Assembly: GCA_963728355.1 (NCBI GenBank)
Contig: CAVSJQ010000001.1
Coordinates: 248,001 to 312,000 of the forward strand
Direction of reading: 5' to 3'
DNA from: Sva-07 sp963728355
GTDB lineage: Bacteria > Actinomycetota > Acidimicrobiia > Acidimicrobiales > Ilumatobacteraceae
DNA length: 64,000 nucleotides
Shown: piece after piece, positions 34,337 through 44,255 of the stretch
Layout of the letters: every line of letters begins with the position of its first letter
How positions within the stretch are numbered: the first letter of the stretch is position 1
Notes under the pieces: model-generated
Database searches by the model: none
What the model was told of the DNA's origin: nothing
Seen by the model: only the letters and a program-made list of their open reading frames with translations
Program-made: the position numbers and the translations under genes

Positions 34337-35305
34337 TCAGTGATCGAGCGGGGTGATCAGGAGATCCTCGATCCGCAGGAAGTCGCCCCATCCGACGAGG
34401 AGCTGGTCGACGGAGCCGGCCGGCTGCGGCACGCCGGTCGAGCGATCGATGACTGCAATCGAGTACCCCCAGTCGACGAAACGCGCCAGGTGCTCGTGCG
34501 GGCTCCTCGCCGACACTCGGCTCGTCATCTCCTGCGAGAACTCCATCACGAAGGTCGGTCGGTGTCGTTCGATGGTGGCGAGCGCACCGTCGATCACGAT
34601 CGCTTCAGCCCCTTCGACGTCGATCTTCACGACCGCCACCCTGTCGAGGCCGAGGTCGTCGAGCGCCATCGTCGGCACGATCGTGCCGCGACCCGACCCG
34701 GTCGTACCGGCGCCGTCGGCGAGAAATCCGCCGTTCGAGCCGACATGGGTGCCGAAGCTGACGTAGCCGCGCCCGCCGGCCAGCGCCACCGGCACCAGCT
34801 CGATGTTGCCGATCGAGTTCGACTCGATGGTGTGGGCGATGAGCCGAGCGTTCTCCGGGTTGGCCTCGACCGCCACGACTCGCCCCCTGTCGCCGACACG
34901 CGCCGCCGCGCGAAACGTGTGGAAGCCGACGTTCGCCCCCACGTCGACGAACACATCGCCGTCGCCGAGCAGTCGATCGAGTGTCGACATCACGTGGGGT
35001 TCGTACTCGCCCTCCATGATCTGTACCGACACCGAGGCGTCGGCCCGGTCGAGAGCCATCCGGATCCCGTCGACGTCGACCTCGACGAGGTCGTCGACGG
35101 ACCACCGGATGGTGACCGGTGACTCGCTGGTCTGCTGGTCGAGGACGCCGAGCGCGATGCGCGCCGCGGCGAGCGATGGTGGGGCGCCGTCGACCGCCTG
35201 TCGGACTCGGTCGCGCTGCTGCGGATCGAGCCCAGCGGGAAACAGCAGGGCGAGCACGGCACCCCACTCGTCACGTTCGGCGTCGGCGGAACGGCGCCGG
35301 AACAC
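34337..35305 (-). CDS. FkbM family methyltransferase
   Basis: A 322-residue SAM-dependent methyltransferase. Motif I lies in VFVDVGANVGFHTFRAAARVG, followed by VVAVEANPENARLIAHTIESN, and the family end-motif is VVKIDVEGAEAIVIDGA. The GTG at 35305 is two bases from the ybaK stop and is preferred over a start at 35407 that overlaps that gene by 100 bp. FkbM enzymes O-methylate sugars or polyketides. The N-terminal 90 residues do not match anything I recognise. Confidence 0.85.
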   Translation of the reverse strand: MFRRRSADAERDEWGAVLALLFPAGLDPQQRDRVRQAVDGAPPSLAAARIALGVLDQQTSESPVTIRWSVDDLVEVDVDGIRMALDRADASVSVQIMEGEYEPHVMSTLDRLLGDGDVFVDVGANVGFHTFRAAARVGDRGRVVAVEANPENARLIAHTIESNSIGNIELVPVALAGGRGYVSFGTHVGSNGGFLADGAGTTGSGRGTIVPTMALDDLGLDRVAVVKIDVEGAEAIVIDGALATIERHRPTFVMEFSQEMTSRVSARSPHEHLARFVDWGYSIAVIDRSTGVPQPAGSVDQLLVGWGDFLRIEDLLITPLDH

Positions 35306-35307
35306 GA

Positions 35308-35790
35308 TCAGGTCCTCGCCAATTCGACGACGACACCACCGCTGGCCGACACCAACTGCTGGGGCGTCAGTGAGAACACGTCGTGCCAGGTACCGGCCGC
35401 TGCCCACACCTCGTCGTACTGCAGCAGATCTGGGTCGACGAACACGCGCAGTTCGCTGTCGTGGCCGAACGGCGGCACCCCGCCGATCGGGAAGCCGGTT
35501 GCAGCCCGCACCGCATCGGCGTCGACCCGGCTGCAGGTGACGCCACCGGCGGCGATCGCCAGCTTGGCCTCGTCGAGCTGGTTCGATCCGCTCACGTACG
35601 CGAGCACCACCTCACCATCGACGGCGAAGATCAGGCTCTTGACGATCTGGCCGACGTCGCAACCGATGGCATTGGCGGCGTCGATCGCCGTCTTGGTGCC
35701 GTCGGGAAACCGGACCGGTTGCACGTCGAGCCCGATCTCCGCGCCCGCCTCGACGACTCGTGTCACGTTGCGATGTGGTGTGTCAGTCAT
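35308..35790 (-). CDS. YbaK/EbsC family aminoacyl-tRNA deacylase
   Basis: A 160-residue YbaK/ProX-type protein that hydrolyses misacylated tRNAs, often Cys- or Ala-tRNA(Pro). Conserved blocks are VGQIVKSLIF (invariant Lys), VSGSNQLDEAKL and the GFPIGGVPPFGHDSELRVFVD substrate loop. It starts 21 bp after sufT and ends 2 bp before the FkbM gene, so it may belong to the end of the suf transcript. Confidence 0.9.
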   Translation of the reverse strand: MTDTPHRNVTRVVEAGAEIGLDVQPVRFPDGTKTAIDAANAIGCDVGQIVKSLIFAVDGEVVLAYVSGSNQLDEAKLAIAAGGVTCSRVDADAVRAATGFPIGGVPPFGHDSELRVFVDPDLLQYDEVWAAAGTWHDVFSLTPQQLVSASGGVVVELART

Positions 35791-35811
35791 CCGCCCTGAA
35801 GTTAGCGGCGA

Positions 35812-36465
35812 TCACATCATGCCGAGTTCGAGCCGCGCCACGTCGGATAGACGTGATGCGTCCCACGGCGGGTCGAAGACCAGCTTGACCTCGACCTCTT
35901 CGACACCGTTCAGTGCGGCGACGGCGTCGTGCAGATCCTGGCGCAGGATGTCGCCCATCCCGCAGAACGGGGCGGTCACCGACATGTCGACCTCGACGCG
36001 CCAGCCGCCGCTCGGCAGCTGTTCGGCGTCGACCCGGTACACGAGGCCAAGTTCGACGATGTCGACGGGGATCTCGGGGTCGTAGACCGTCGTGGCTGCG
36101 TCCCACACCTGGCCGATGCTGAACGGGGCGTCGCTCGGCGCGTCGCCCGCGTCGCTCTCGCGTGCCTCGACGAACCCGAACTCGACGGCGTCCTTGCGGC
36201 CGATCCGCGCCATCTCGCCGTCGCGCGTCTTCACCGTGGCCGTTCCACCGAGTGCCTGCAGCAGCGTGACGCGATCGCCGGCGGACAGCACGGTGCGATG
36301 CCCGGCGGGCACCATCGTGACCTCGCAGTCCCGAGGCAACGTGAACCCCTTGGTGGGGCCGATGCCGACCGGCTGGTCGACGACGGGCTGATCGGTGGCG
36401 GGCTGATCGGTGGCGGGCTGATCGGTGGCGGTCTGATCGGTGGTCGTGGCGTCGGGATCAGTCAT
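35812..36465 (-). CDS. sufT: Fe-S assembly protein SufT (MIP18/DUF59)
   Basis: A 217-residue SufT-type protein. The C-terminal half is a DUF59/MIP18 domain with YDPEIPVDIVELGLVYRVD, then MSVTAPFCGMGDIL and VFDPPWDASRLSDVARLELGM. The central part (VTMVPAGHRTVLSAGDRVTLLQALGG) is the extra N-terminal domain of the SufT subfamily. The first 35 residues are a simple TDQPATDQP repeat, coded by a 15-bp tandem repeat at 36385-36444. It overlaps sufD by 8 bp. The role is late Fe-S delivery. Confidence 0.9.
   Translation of the reverse strand: MTDPDATTTDQTATDQPATDQPATDQPVVDQPVGIGPTKGFTLPRDCEVTMVPAGHRTVLSAGDRVTLLQALGGTATVKTRDGEMARIGRKDAVEFGFVEARESDAGDAPSDAPFSIGQVWDAATTVYDPEIPVDIVELGLVYRVDAEQLPSGGWRVEVDMSVTAPFCGMGDILRQDLHDAVAALNGVEEVEVKLVFDPPWDASRLSDVARLELGMM
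36385..36444. repeat. 15-bp tandem repeat in sufT N-terminus
   Basis: Four copies of a unit GGGCTGATCGGTGGC (last one degenerate) encode the TDQPA repeats of SufT. This is probably replication slippage giving a flexible tail. Confidence 0.8.
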
Positions 36466-37704
36466 GGTCGTGTCCGAGTCGACGGGTGATCCACTCGCGT
36501 ACGGCGTCGACGCCGACGTCGTCGACCACTTGGTCGGCGAAGCCGTTGATCAGCAGACGTCGAGCTTCGTCGGCATTGATGCCGCGCGAGCGCAGGTAGT
36601 ACAGCGCGGTGTCGTCGAGCTGCCCGACGGTGGCGCCGTGCTTGCAGGCCACCTCGTCGGCGAGGATTTCGAGACGGGGCTGGGTGTTGACCTCGGCCCG
36701 GTTCGACAGCAGGAGGTTGTCGTTGGACTGTTCGGCGTCGGTGCCGTCGGCACCGGGGCACACGTCGATGCCGCCGTTGAAGACCCCGACGCTGGCGTCG
36801 TCGAGCACGCCGCGGAACGACTGGCGGCTGGTGCCGTCCTTGGCGTCGTGCACGACGGTGATCTGCTGGTCGAGGATCTGCTCGCCGCGCCCGAAGAAGA
36901 GTCCGGACATGTCGGCGTGCGCGCCGACGCCTGCGAGTTCGACGTGGTAGGCGAGACGCCCGTACGACGCACCGAGATTGAACGACCGTGTCCGCAGCGA
37001 GCTGCGATCGCCCTGCGTCACCTCGACGCGACCGAGATGGACCTGAGCGACGGGGAGATCCTGCACCACGATGTGCTCGAACGTGGCGTCGTCGGCCAGC
37101 TCGACACTGGTGAGCACGTTCGAGCCGCCGAGCTCGTCGCCCGACCCGAGACGTGTCTCGACGACGGTGGCGGAGCTCCCGACACCGACACGGATCACGA
37201 CGCCGCTCGACCACATGGTGGTGCTGGCGATGTCGGTCGTGGAGACGGGCAGGGAGACGGTGACGACGTGGATGGGCACATCGAGCAGGACGCCGTCGGC
37301 GATCTCGATCACGGCGCCGTCGGTGCCATAGGCCAGATTGAACGCCATGTAGGCATCGGTGACGTCGTCGTCGCTGCGTTCGAAGTGAGCGGCGGCGACG
37401 TCGGGGGAAGCGTCGGCGAGCGACGTCAACGACACGCCCGCACCGGCGACGGCGCCGGCGACGAAGCTCGAACGTTCCTGGTCGACGACGCCGTTGACGA
37501 TCACGATGCGGGGACCGTCGAGCGCCGGCAGACGCTCGTCGAGGTCGGAGCCGGGATCGGCGACCGGGCTCTGTGACGGACCGAACTCGAGCTGGGCGAG
37601 CTGACGGTGCGGGGCATACCGCCAGGACTCGTCGCGTCGGGTCGGTACGCCGAGCCCAACGAGGCGGTCGTGGGCGGAGCGGGGCGCGGCAGGTGCGGTC
37701 GAAG

Positions 37705-37708
<4 letters not shown>
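36458..37708 (-). CDS. sufD: SufD scaffold subunit
   Basis: A 416-residue SufD with the SUF-FeS beta-helix core. It has DESWRYAP near the N-terminus, FFGRGEQILDQQITVVHDAKDGTSRQSF and the family end GATVGQLDDTALYYLRSRGI...EARRLLINGFA. The conserved His lies in CKHGATVG. It pairs with SufB and SufC as the BC2D scaffold on which clusters form. It overlaps sufC by ATGA upstream and sufT by 8 bp downstream. Confidence 0.93.
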
Positions 37709-39938
<2,230 letters not shown>

Positions 39939-40077
39939 CGCCGTTCCTCTCTGTGGCCCGTGGTGGGTCGGCCCATCGGCAACGCTACCGAGCGTGGTTG
40001 CGGCCCGGTCATCGATGCCACCGGCTCGTGTCGTGGTCGGATCGCCATCACACACCTTGCTACCAGCACGAATCGCG

Positions 40078-40101
40078 TTTCACAAGTTCCGCCTTGCGAA
40101 A
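40078..40101. promoter_or_regulatory. Probable SufR operator
   Basis: TTTCACAAG-N6-CTTGCGAAA is a 9-bp inverted repeat with one mismatch, in the gap between sufB and sufR and 28 bp before the sufR start. Cyanobacterial SufR binds dyads of the same layout (CAAC-N6-GTTG). Confidence 0.65.
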
Positions 40102-40128
40102 GTGGGGAAATGGGCTACGCTCCCCGTC

Positions 40129-40788
40129 ATGGCCGTCACCGATGCCGCCGCGTCAACGTCGCCGACACCGACGCCGACACCGACGCAGCGGCGTGTGCTC
40201 GAGGCGTTGAAGCGACATGGTGAGGCCACCGCGGACGAACTGGCGGACACGCTCGAGATCTCACCGAGCGCCGTTCGCCAACATCTCGGCGCCCTTCGCA
40301 GCGCCGGGTTGATCGAAGCCCGCCTCGACCACGGCCACACCGGCCGGCCCGCCGACCGGTACCACGCCACCGAACGTGCCGAGCCGCTGTTCGTTGGCAC
40401 CGGCGACCTGTCGATCGAGCTGCTCGAACTGGTCGACGACGAAGATCCCGAACTCGTCGACCGGATGTTCGACCGGCGCCGGCGCCGGCTCGTCGACGGG
40501 GCGCAGGCCCACCTCGCCGGGGCAGCGATCGAGGAACGCGTCGGCCAGGTCACCGAGCTGCTGGCCGCCCAGGGGTACCTGTGCGACTGGGAGCAACTGG
40601 CCGACGACCACTTCCGCATCAACCTGCACAGTTGCGCGATCTGGGCCGTCGCCAGTCGCTTCCGCAAGGCCTGCGCGAGCGAACTCGAGTTCCTCCAGGG
40701 CGTGCTCCCCGACGCAGCCGTCACCCGCGTCACCCACAAGACCAGCGGCGCCCACACCTGCGCCTACGACATCGCCGTCCGGGGATGA
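40129..40788 (+). CDS. sufR: SufR Fe-S-sensing transcriptional repressor
   Basis: A 219-residue DeoR/ArsR-like regulator with an N-terminal winged helix (GEATADELADTLEISPSAVRQHLGALRSAGLIEAR, about 31-65) and a C-terminal Fe-S domain. Cysteines at 152, 169, 182 and 211 include the C-x12-C-x28-C set close to the cluster ligands of cyanobacterial SufR. It should repress sufBCDT when clusters are plentiful. It is divergent from sufB with a dyad between. ATG 40129 starts MAVTDAAAST; the open frame to 39901 overlaps sufB. Confidence 0.9.
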   Translation: MAVTDAAASTSPTPTPTPTQRRVLEALKRHGEATADELADTLEISPSAVRQHLGALRSAGLIEARLDHGHTGRPADRYHATERAEPLFVGTGDLSIELLELVDDEDPELVDRMFDRRRRRLVDGAQAHLAGAAIEERVGQVTELLAAQGYLCDWEQLADDHFRINLHSCAIWAVASRFRKACASELEFLQGVLPDAAVTRVTHKTSGAHTCAYDIAVRG

Positions 40789-40821
40789 ACGGTCAGCCCG
40801 TCGCCCGGGCGTCGCCGACGC

Positions 40822-42087
40822 TCAGGTTTCGTCGGCCGGGACGCTCGCCGGACCGCCCATCGACAGCACCACGGCGCCGGCCAGCGAGCATGACGCCGCC
40901 ACCGCATACGGGGCGCGGTACGAACCGAAGACGTCGTAGAGGGCGCCGAGCAGGAGCGGTCCTCCGGCCGTGCCGATCACGGCGACGAGCTGCGTGCGGC
41001 TGAAGAGTCGCGGGTAGTCGCGCACCCCGAAGCGTTCGGCGATCACCAGCGGCTGCAGCATCAGGATGTTCCCGATCGTCGCACCGAACACGATGATCGC
41101 CGCAAAGAGCAGCCACGTCGTCGCCGAGAATCCGATCACGAGCAGTGCCGCACCCTGGGCCGCAACCAGTACGACGGTCAACCGCATCATCGGCAGCCGC
41201 TGGACGACGCGACCGCCGATCAGACGTGCCACCACCGAGGTGCCGGCGATGGCGGTCAGTGCGAACTGGGCGGTGCGTTCGTCGGTGCGGTCCTCGACGA
41301 GCTTCACCAGTTGCTGGATGCCGCCGACCTGCGCACCGAACGCGAGCATGAAACCGATCGTGACGGCGATGAAGAACCGGGTCCGGATCGCTTCGGCAAA
41401 CGGGATGCCACCGGGGGGCGGGGCGACCTCACCCAACCTGCGACGGATGCCGTCCGGGGCCCAGCCTTCCGCCTCCGGATCGGCGCGCACGACGAACCAC
41501 CCCACCGGCACGATCCCGACGACGAACAGCGCGCCCAGCCACGGCGTCCCGGCGGCGAGGCCCTGGCTGTCGAGCAGTTGCTTCGCGAAGGGCGTGATCA
41601 CGATGCCGCCGACCGACAGGCCGGTCGACGCCACCGACAAGGCGATCGATCGCTTGGCGTGGAACCAGCGGGTGACGACTGTGGTCGACGGCACCAGACC
41701 CGCTGCCGCCCATCCTGCGGCGAAGACGGCGTACACGACGAAGAGTTGCCACTGCTCTTCCACCTGGCCGAGCAGTGCGAGCGCCGCGCCGCCGACCAGT
41801 CCGCCGGCGACGATCACGATTCGGACGTCGATGCGGGCGATCCATCTGGCGACCCAGACGCCGACGACGCCACCGACCACGAAGAACACGGTGGTCGCCA
41901 GCGAGATCGTGCTCAGCGGCCAGTCACGCTCCTTGCTCAGGGCGTTGAGGTAGACGGCGAGCCCGTAGAAACCGAGCCCGGACGACACGGCGAGCACGGT
42001 GAAGCAGCCGCCGACGACCCACCAGCCGGGAAACCGGCCGTGCGCGCCGGCGTGCACGTCGAGTCCTTCGGGGGCCGCTCGGACCAT
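40822..42087 (-). CDS. Major facilitator superfamily transporter
   Basis: A 421-residue MFS transporter with twelve predicted membrane helices. It resembles the OFA/monocarboxylate branch (FPGWWVVGGCFTVLAVSSGLGFYGLAVYL at the start, and TRWFHAKRSIALSVASTGLSVGG in the loop 4-5 region). The central cytoplasmic loop (RADPEAEGWAPDGIRRR) is short. Organic acids are the likely cargo for this branch, but no neighbour narrows this down. Confidence 0.85.
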   Translation of the reverse strand: MVRAAPEGLDVHAGAHGRFPGWWVVGGCFTVLAVSSGLGFYGLAVYLNALSKERDWPLSTISLATTVFFVVGGVVGVWVARWIARIDVRIVIVAGGLVGGAALALLGQVEEQWQLFVVYAVFAAGWAAAGLVPSTTVVTRWFHAKRSIALSVASTGLSVGGIVITPFAKQLLDSQGLAAGTPWLGALFVVGIVPVGWFVVRADPEAEGWAPDGIRRRLGEVAPPPGGIPFAEAIRTRFFIAVTIGFMLAFGAQVGGIQQLVKLVEDRTDERTAQFALTAIAGTSVVARLIGGRVVQRLPMMRLTVVLVAAQGAALLVIGFSATTWLLFAAIIVFGATIGNILMLQPLVIAERFGVRDYPRLFSRTQLVAVIGTAGGPLLLGALYDVFGSYRAPYAVAASCSLAGAVVLSMGGPASVPADET

Positions 42088-42180
42088 CTCGACGACGTTA
42101 GGAGGTCGAACTGCCGTGCGCCGATCCGGCGGCGACCCGTTCCGTCAGACGGCCGCCAGCGCCGCCGCACGTCCGCCGAA

Positions 42181-42213
42181 GTGTCACGTTTGGCCCGGCA
42201 CGGTGTGACAGTT
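42181..42213. repeat. Type B palindromic repeat
   Basis: In the reverse orientation this reads AACTGTCACACCGTGCCGGG followed by CCAAACGTGAC. It abuts the stop codon of the next reverse-strand gene and lies 94 bp upstream of the MFS gene. Confidence 0.72.
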
Positions 42214-42563
42214 CAGCGGCGGCGCTTGAAGATGCGAGAGAAGAAGCCTCGCTCGGAAGCTTCGCGTTCGGCCTCGATCTCGGCGCGCACACTCGACCCG
42301 ACAGCGTTCAAGATGTCCTCGGCCTCGTCGAGGACCGCCGCGGCGCTGCCGTCGTCGAGACCCTGGGGCTCGGGCGGTGTCGGCGGGACGATCAGCGAGC
42401 CGTGGGTCCATGCGACGTCGGCGAGACGGCGCTCGTAGCGGGGACAGTTCTCCGGACAGCGCCATGGGGCGTCGGGAGCCAGATCGAGGTTGCACTTGCG
42501 GACCGTGTCGCCGTTCGGATAGGTGCGACTCTCGAAGTTCTTGCACTCGATCTTCATCGGCAT
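42213..42563 (-). CDS. Small cysteine-containing protein of unknown function
   Basis: A 116-residue protein starting MPMKIECKNFESRTYPNGD. Four cysteines in the first half (CKNF, CNLDLAPDAPWRCPENCPRY) suggest a small zinc or Fe-S site. The second half is helical and acidic and ends in the basic FFSRIFKRRR, which may touch membrane or nucleic acid. I do not recognise the family. The start could also be ATG 42557. Confidence 0.6.
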   Translation of the reverse strand: MPMKIECKNFESRTYPNGDTVRKCNLDLAPDAPWRCPENCPRYERRLADVAWTHGSLIVPPTPPEPQGLDDGSAAAVLDEAEDILNAVGSSVRAEIEAEREASERGFFSRIFKRRR

Positions 42564-42651
42564 CACGTCGATTCTACGCGGGGTGGTCCGACACCCGCCG
42601 TGCACCGTCAGGTTTGAACCGTTCGATCAAGTGACACACCGAGGGGCGCCG

Positions 42652-42680
42652 TTCACTCGCGACGCCGCGAATGTTACAAT
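42652..42680 (+). promoter_or_regulatory. Probable promoter of exported surface protein
   Basis: TTCACT, 17 bp, TACAAT is a reasonable sigma-A-type promoter 84 bp upstream of the exported protein start, in a locally A/T-rich patch. It places the hairpin at 42691-42718 at the very 5' end of the message. Confidence 0.5.
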
Positions 42681-42690
42681 TACATGACGA

Positions 42691-42718
42691 TGACCGACGT
42701 GCGTCGCCACGTCGGTCA
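42691..42718 (+). promoter_or_regulatory. Perfect hairpin at 5' end of surface protein mRNA
   Basis: TGACCGACGTG and CACGTCGGTCA enclose a six-base loop. It starts about 10 bases after the -10 element and ends 45 bases before the start codon. A 5' hairpin of this kind often protects mRNA. The protease gene with the same surface module also has one (15913-15945). Confidence 0.55.
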
Positions 42719-42763
42719 CCGAAGCCCACACGTGAATCTCAACTCACACAAGGAGCAACCGCC

Positions 42764-43810
42764 ATGTCCGACACCACCGCAACACCCGAGACGACCGACA
42801 CGGAACTGACACCCAATGATCGCCGCGCCCTGCTGCGCAAAATTGCCATCGGTGGTGCGGGAGCCGCCGCCGGCGCCGTCATGCTCAGCAACGGCCGCGT
42901 TTCTGCCGGAGTCGAGGGCACCGGCAACGACTCCCTCGAACTCGGCGAGGGACCCACCAACAGCAGTGTCACCCCGACGACGCTCGTCCACGATCCTGCT
43001 GCCCCGCGCACGGAAGGTCCGAGCTCGCTGAGCGTTGCTGGCGCGGTCCCCGGCGCAACAGCGCCATTCCCGGCCCAGGTCGGCGGCTACGGCAACGCGG
43101 AGGTGGCCAACGGCCTCCACGGGTCCACCGACAACGCCGGAGGATTCGGCGTCGTCGCTGCCAACCTCGCGCCCGCAGCCGGTGCTCCGACCGATCCGGT
43201 TCCGACCGGCCTCGCCGTTGCATCCGCCGGTGGCGCGCAGATGCGCTTCGTCGGCCTTCCCGGTGCAGTGAGCGGCCCGACGCCGGGCGAGCACGTCGCC
43301 GGTGAGCTGTACGTCGACGCCGACGGCACGCTGTGGTTCACCGTGCCGACCGGAACACCCGACGAGGTGCGCTTCGTCAAGCTGGCCGGCACGCCGGCTG
43401 CCGGTTCATATCATCCGATCGACCCCGAGCGTGTCTACGACTCACGCCAGCCGAACTATCCGGCCGACCTGCAGGGGCAGATGGCTGCGAACACCGACCG
43501 GGTGATCAGCGTCGCGGACGGTCGCGATTCGAGCGGCACGGTCACCAACGCCAACGCCATTCCCGCCGGGGCGACCGCCGTTCAGATCAACCTCACCGCA
43601 GCCAACATGACCGGCCCGAACTTCCTGTCGGTCACCGCCGGCGACGTCACCACGACGGAGACCTCGGTACTCAACTGGAGCAACGGCGACATCCAGATCG
43701 CCAACTCGATCACGGTGCCGATCGACGCCGAGCGCGAGATCAGGATCTACAACGGCAACCAGGCCGGGAGCACCGACGTCATCGTCGACGTCTTCGGCTA
43801 TTACCTCTGA
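42764..43810 (+). CDS. Exported surface protein with twin-arginine-like signal
   Basis: A 348-residue exported protein. The N-terminus NDRRALLRKIAIGGAGAAAGAVML resembles a twin-arginine signal. A Gly/Ala/Thr-rich middle part with repeated short blocks (NGLHGSTDNAGGFGVVA, LYVDADGTLWFTV) follows. The last 115 residues (RVYDSRQPNYP... AVQINLTAANMTGPNFLSVTAGD... NSITVPI... TDVIVDVFGYYL) are the same module that occurs three times in the secreted metalloprotease at 13334. AAGGAG upstream of ATG 42764 is a good ribosome site. It is probably an abundant cell-surface protein; the function is unknown. Confidence 0.75.
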   Translation: MSDTTATPETTDTELTPNDRRALLRKIAIGGAGAAAGAVMLSNGRVSAGVEGTGNDSLELGEGPTNSSVTPTTLVHDPAAPRTEGPSSLSVAGAVPGATAPFPAQVGGYGNAEVANGLHGSTDNAGGFGVVAANLAPAAGAPTDPVPTGLAVASAGGAQMRFVGLPGAVSGPTPGEHVAGELYVDADGTLWFTVPTGTPDEVRFVKLAGTPAAGSYHPIDPERVYDSRQPNYPADLQGQMAANTDRVISVADGRDSSGTVTNANAIPAGATAVQINLTAANMTGPNFLSVTAGDVTTTETSVLNWSNGDIQIANSITVPIDAEREIRIYNGNQAGSTDVIVDVFGYYL

Positions 43811-43830
43811 CACCGTCCAACGACGGTGCG

Positions 43831-43865
43831 GTGTGTCGCCGGGGGTCTGACCCCTGGCGACACAC
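43831..43865. repeat. Type C palindrome with changed arms
   Basis: Arms GTGTGTCGCC / GGCGACACAC are perfect 10-bp complements around the core GGGGGTCTGACCCCT. Other type C copies have TTACGCC / GGCGTAA arms. It lies between convergent genes and may help end both transcripts. Confidence 0.8.
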
Positions 43866-43873
43866 TCGACGGC

Positions 43874-43912
43874 GACGGGGCAGTGCCCGCGGTCTGACCC
43901 CGGTGCCCTGTC
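43874..43912. repeat. Diverged type C palindrome
   Basis: Outer arms GACGGGGCA and TGCCCTGTC flank a centre with GGTCTGACCCC. It is a weaker relative of the neighbouring copy and overlaps the ferredoxin stop codon. Confidence 0.6.
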
Positions 43913-44213
43913 AGGCGGCGTCGTCGGCGAGGTCGACGAGGTCCGGGACGTCGTCGTTGTCGTCGATGCCCACGTGCGCGTCGACTTCGATGAAGATGCA
44001 CTCGCCGGGGCAGAGTTCGGCGGCATGGATCGCATCGCCGACGTTGCGGTCACTCACCCAGGCGAGGCTGCCCGATCCGCCGGGATCGTTGAGCACCTCG
44101 CCCCCTTCGACGACGTAGGCGATGCCGTCCTCGAGCTGCACGAACACGTCGGGGCAGTGATCGACGCACAGGCCGTCACCGGTGCAGAGGTCCTGATCGA
44201 TCCACACACGCAT
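43911..44213 (-). CDS. Ferredoxin, 3Fe-4S or 4Fe-4S type
   Basis: A 100-residue ferredoxin starting MRVWIDQDLC. The first cysteines are CTGDGLCVDHCP and the last in LCPGECIFIE. The middle position Gly in place of a second-position Cys suggests a 3Fe-4S cluster, as in cytochrome P450 and hydroxylase partners. A loop of 25 residues (GGEVLNDPGGSGSLAWVSDRNV) and an acidic tail (DDNDDVPDLVDLADD) are extra to short ferredoxins. ATG 44213 is preferred; the frame upstream is non-coding. It is divergent from the oligopeptidase by 42 bp. No oxygenase lies next to it. Confidence 0.85.
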   Translation of the reverse strand: MRVWIDQDLCTGDGLCVDHCPDVFVQLEDGIAYVVEGGEVLNDPGGSGSLAWVSDRNVGDAIHAAELCPGECIFIEVDAHVGIDDNDDVPDLVDLADDAA

Positions 44214-44255
44214 CGTGTCCGAACGGTACCGCTGGCTGTCTACATTGGCTCGACC

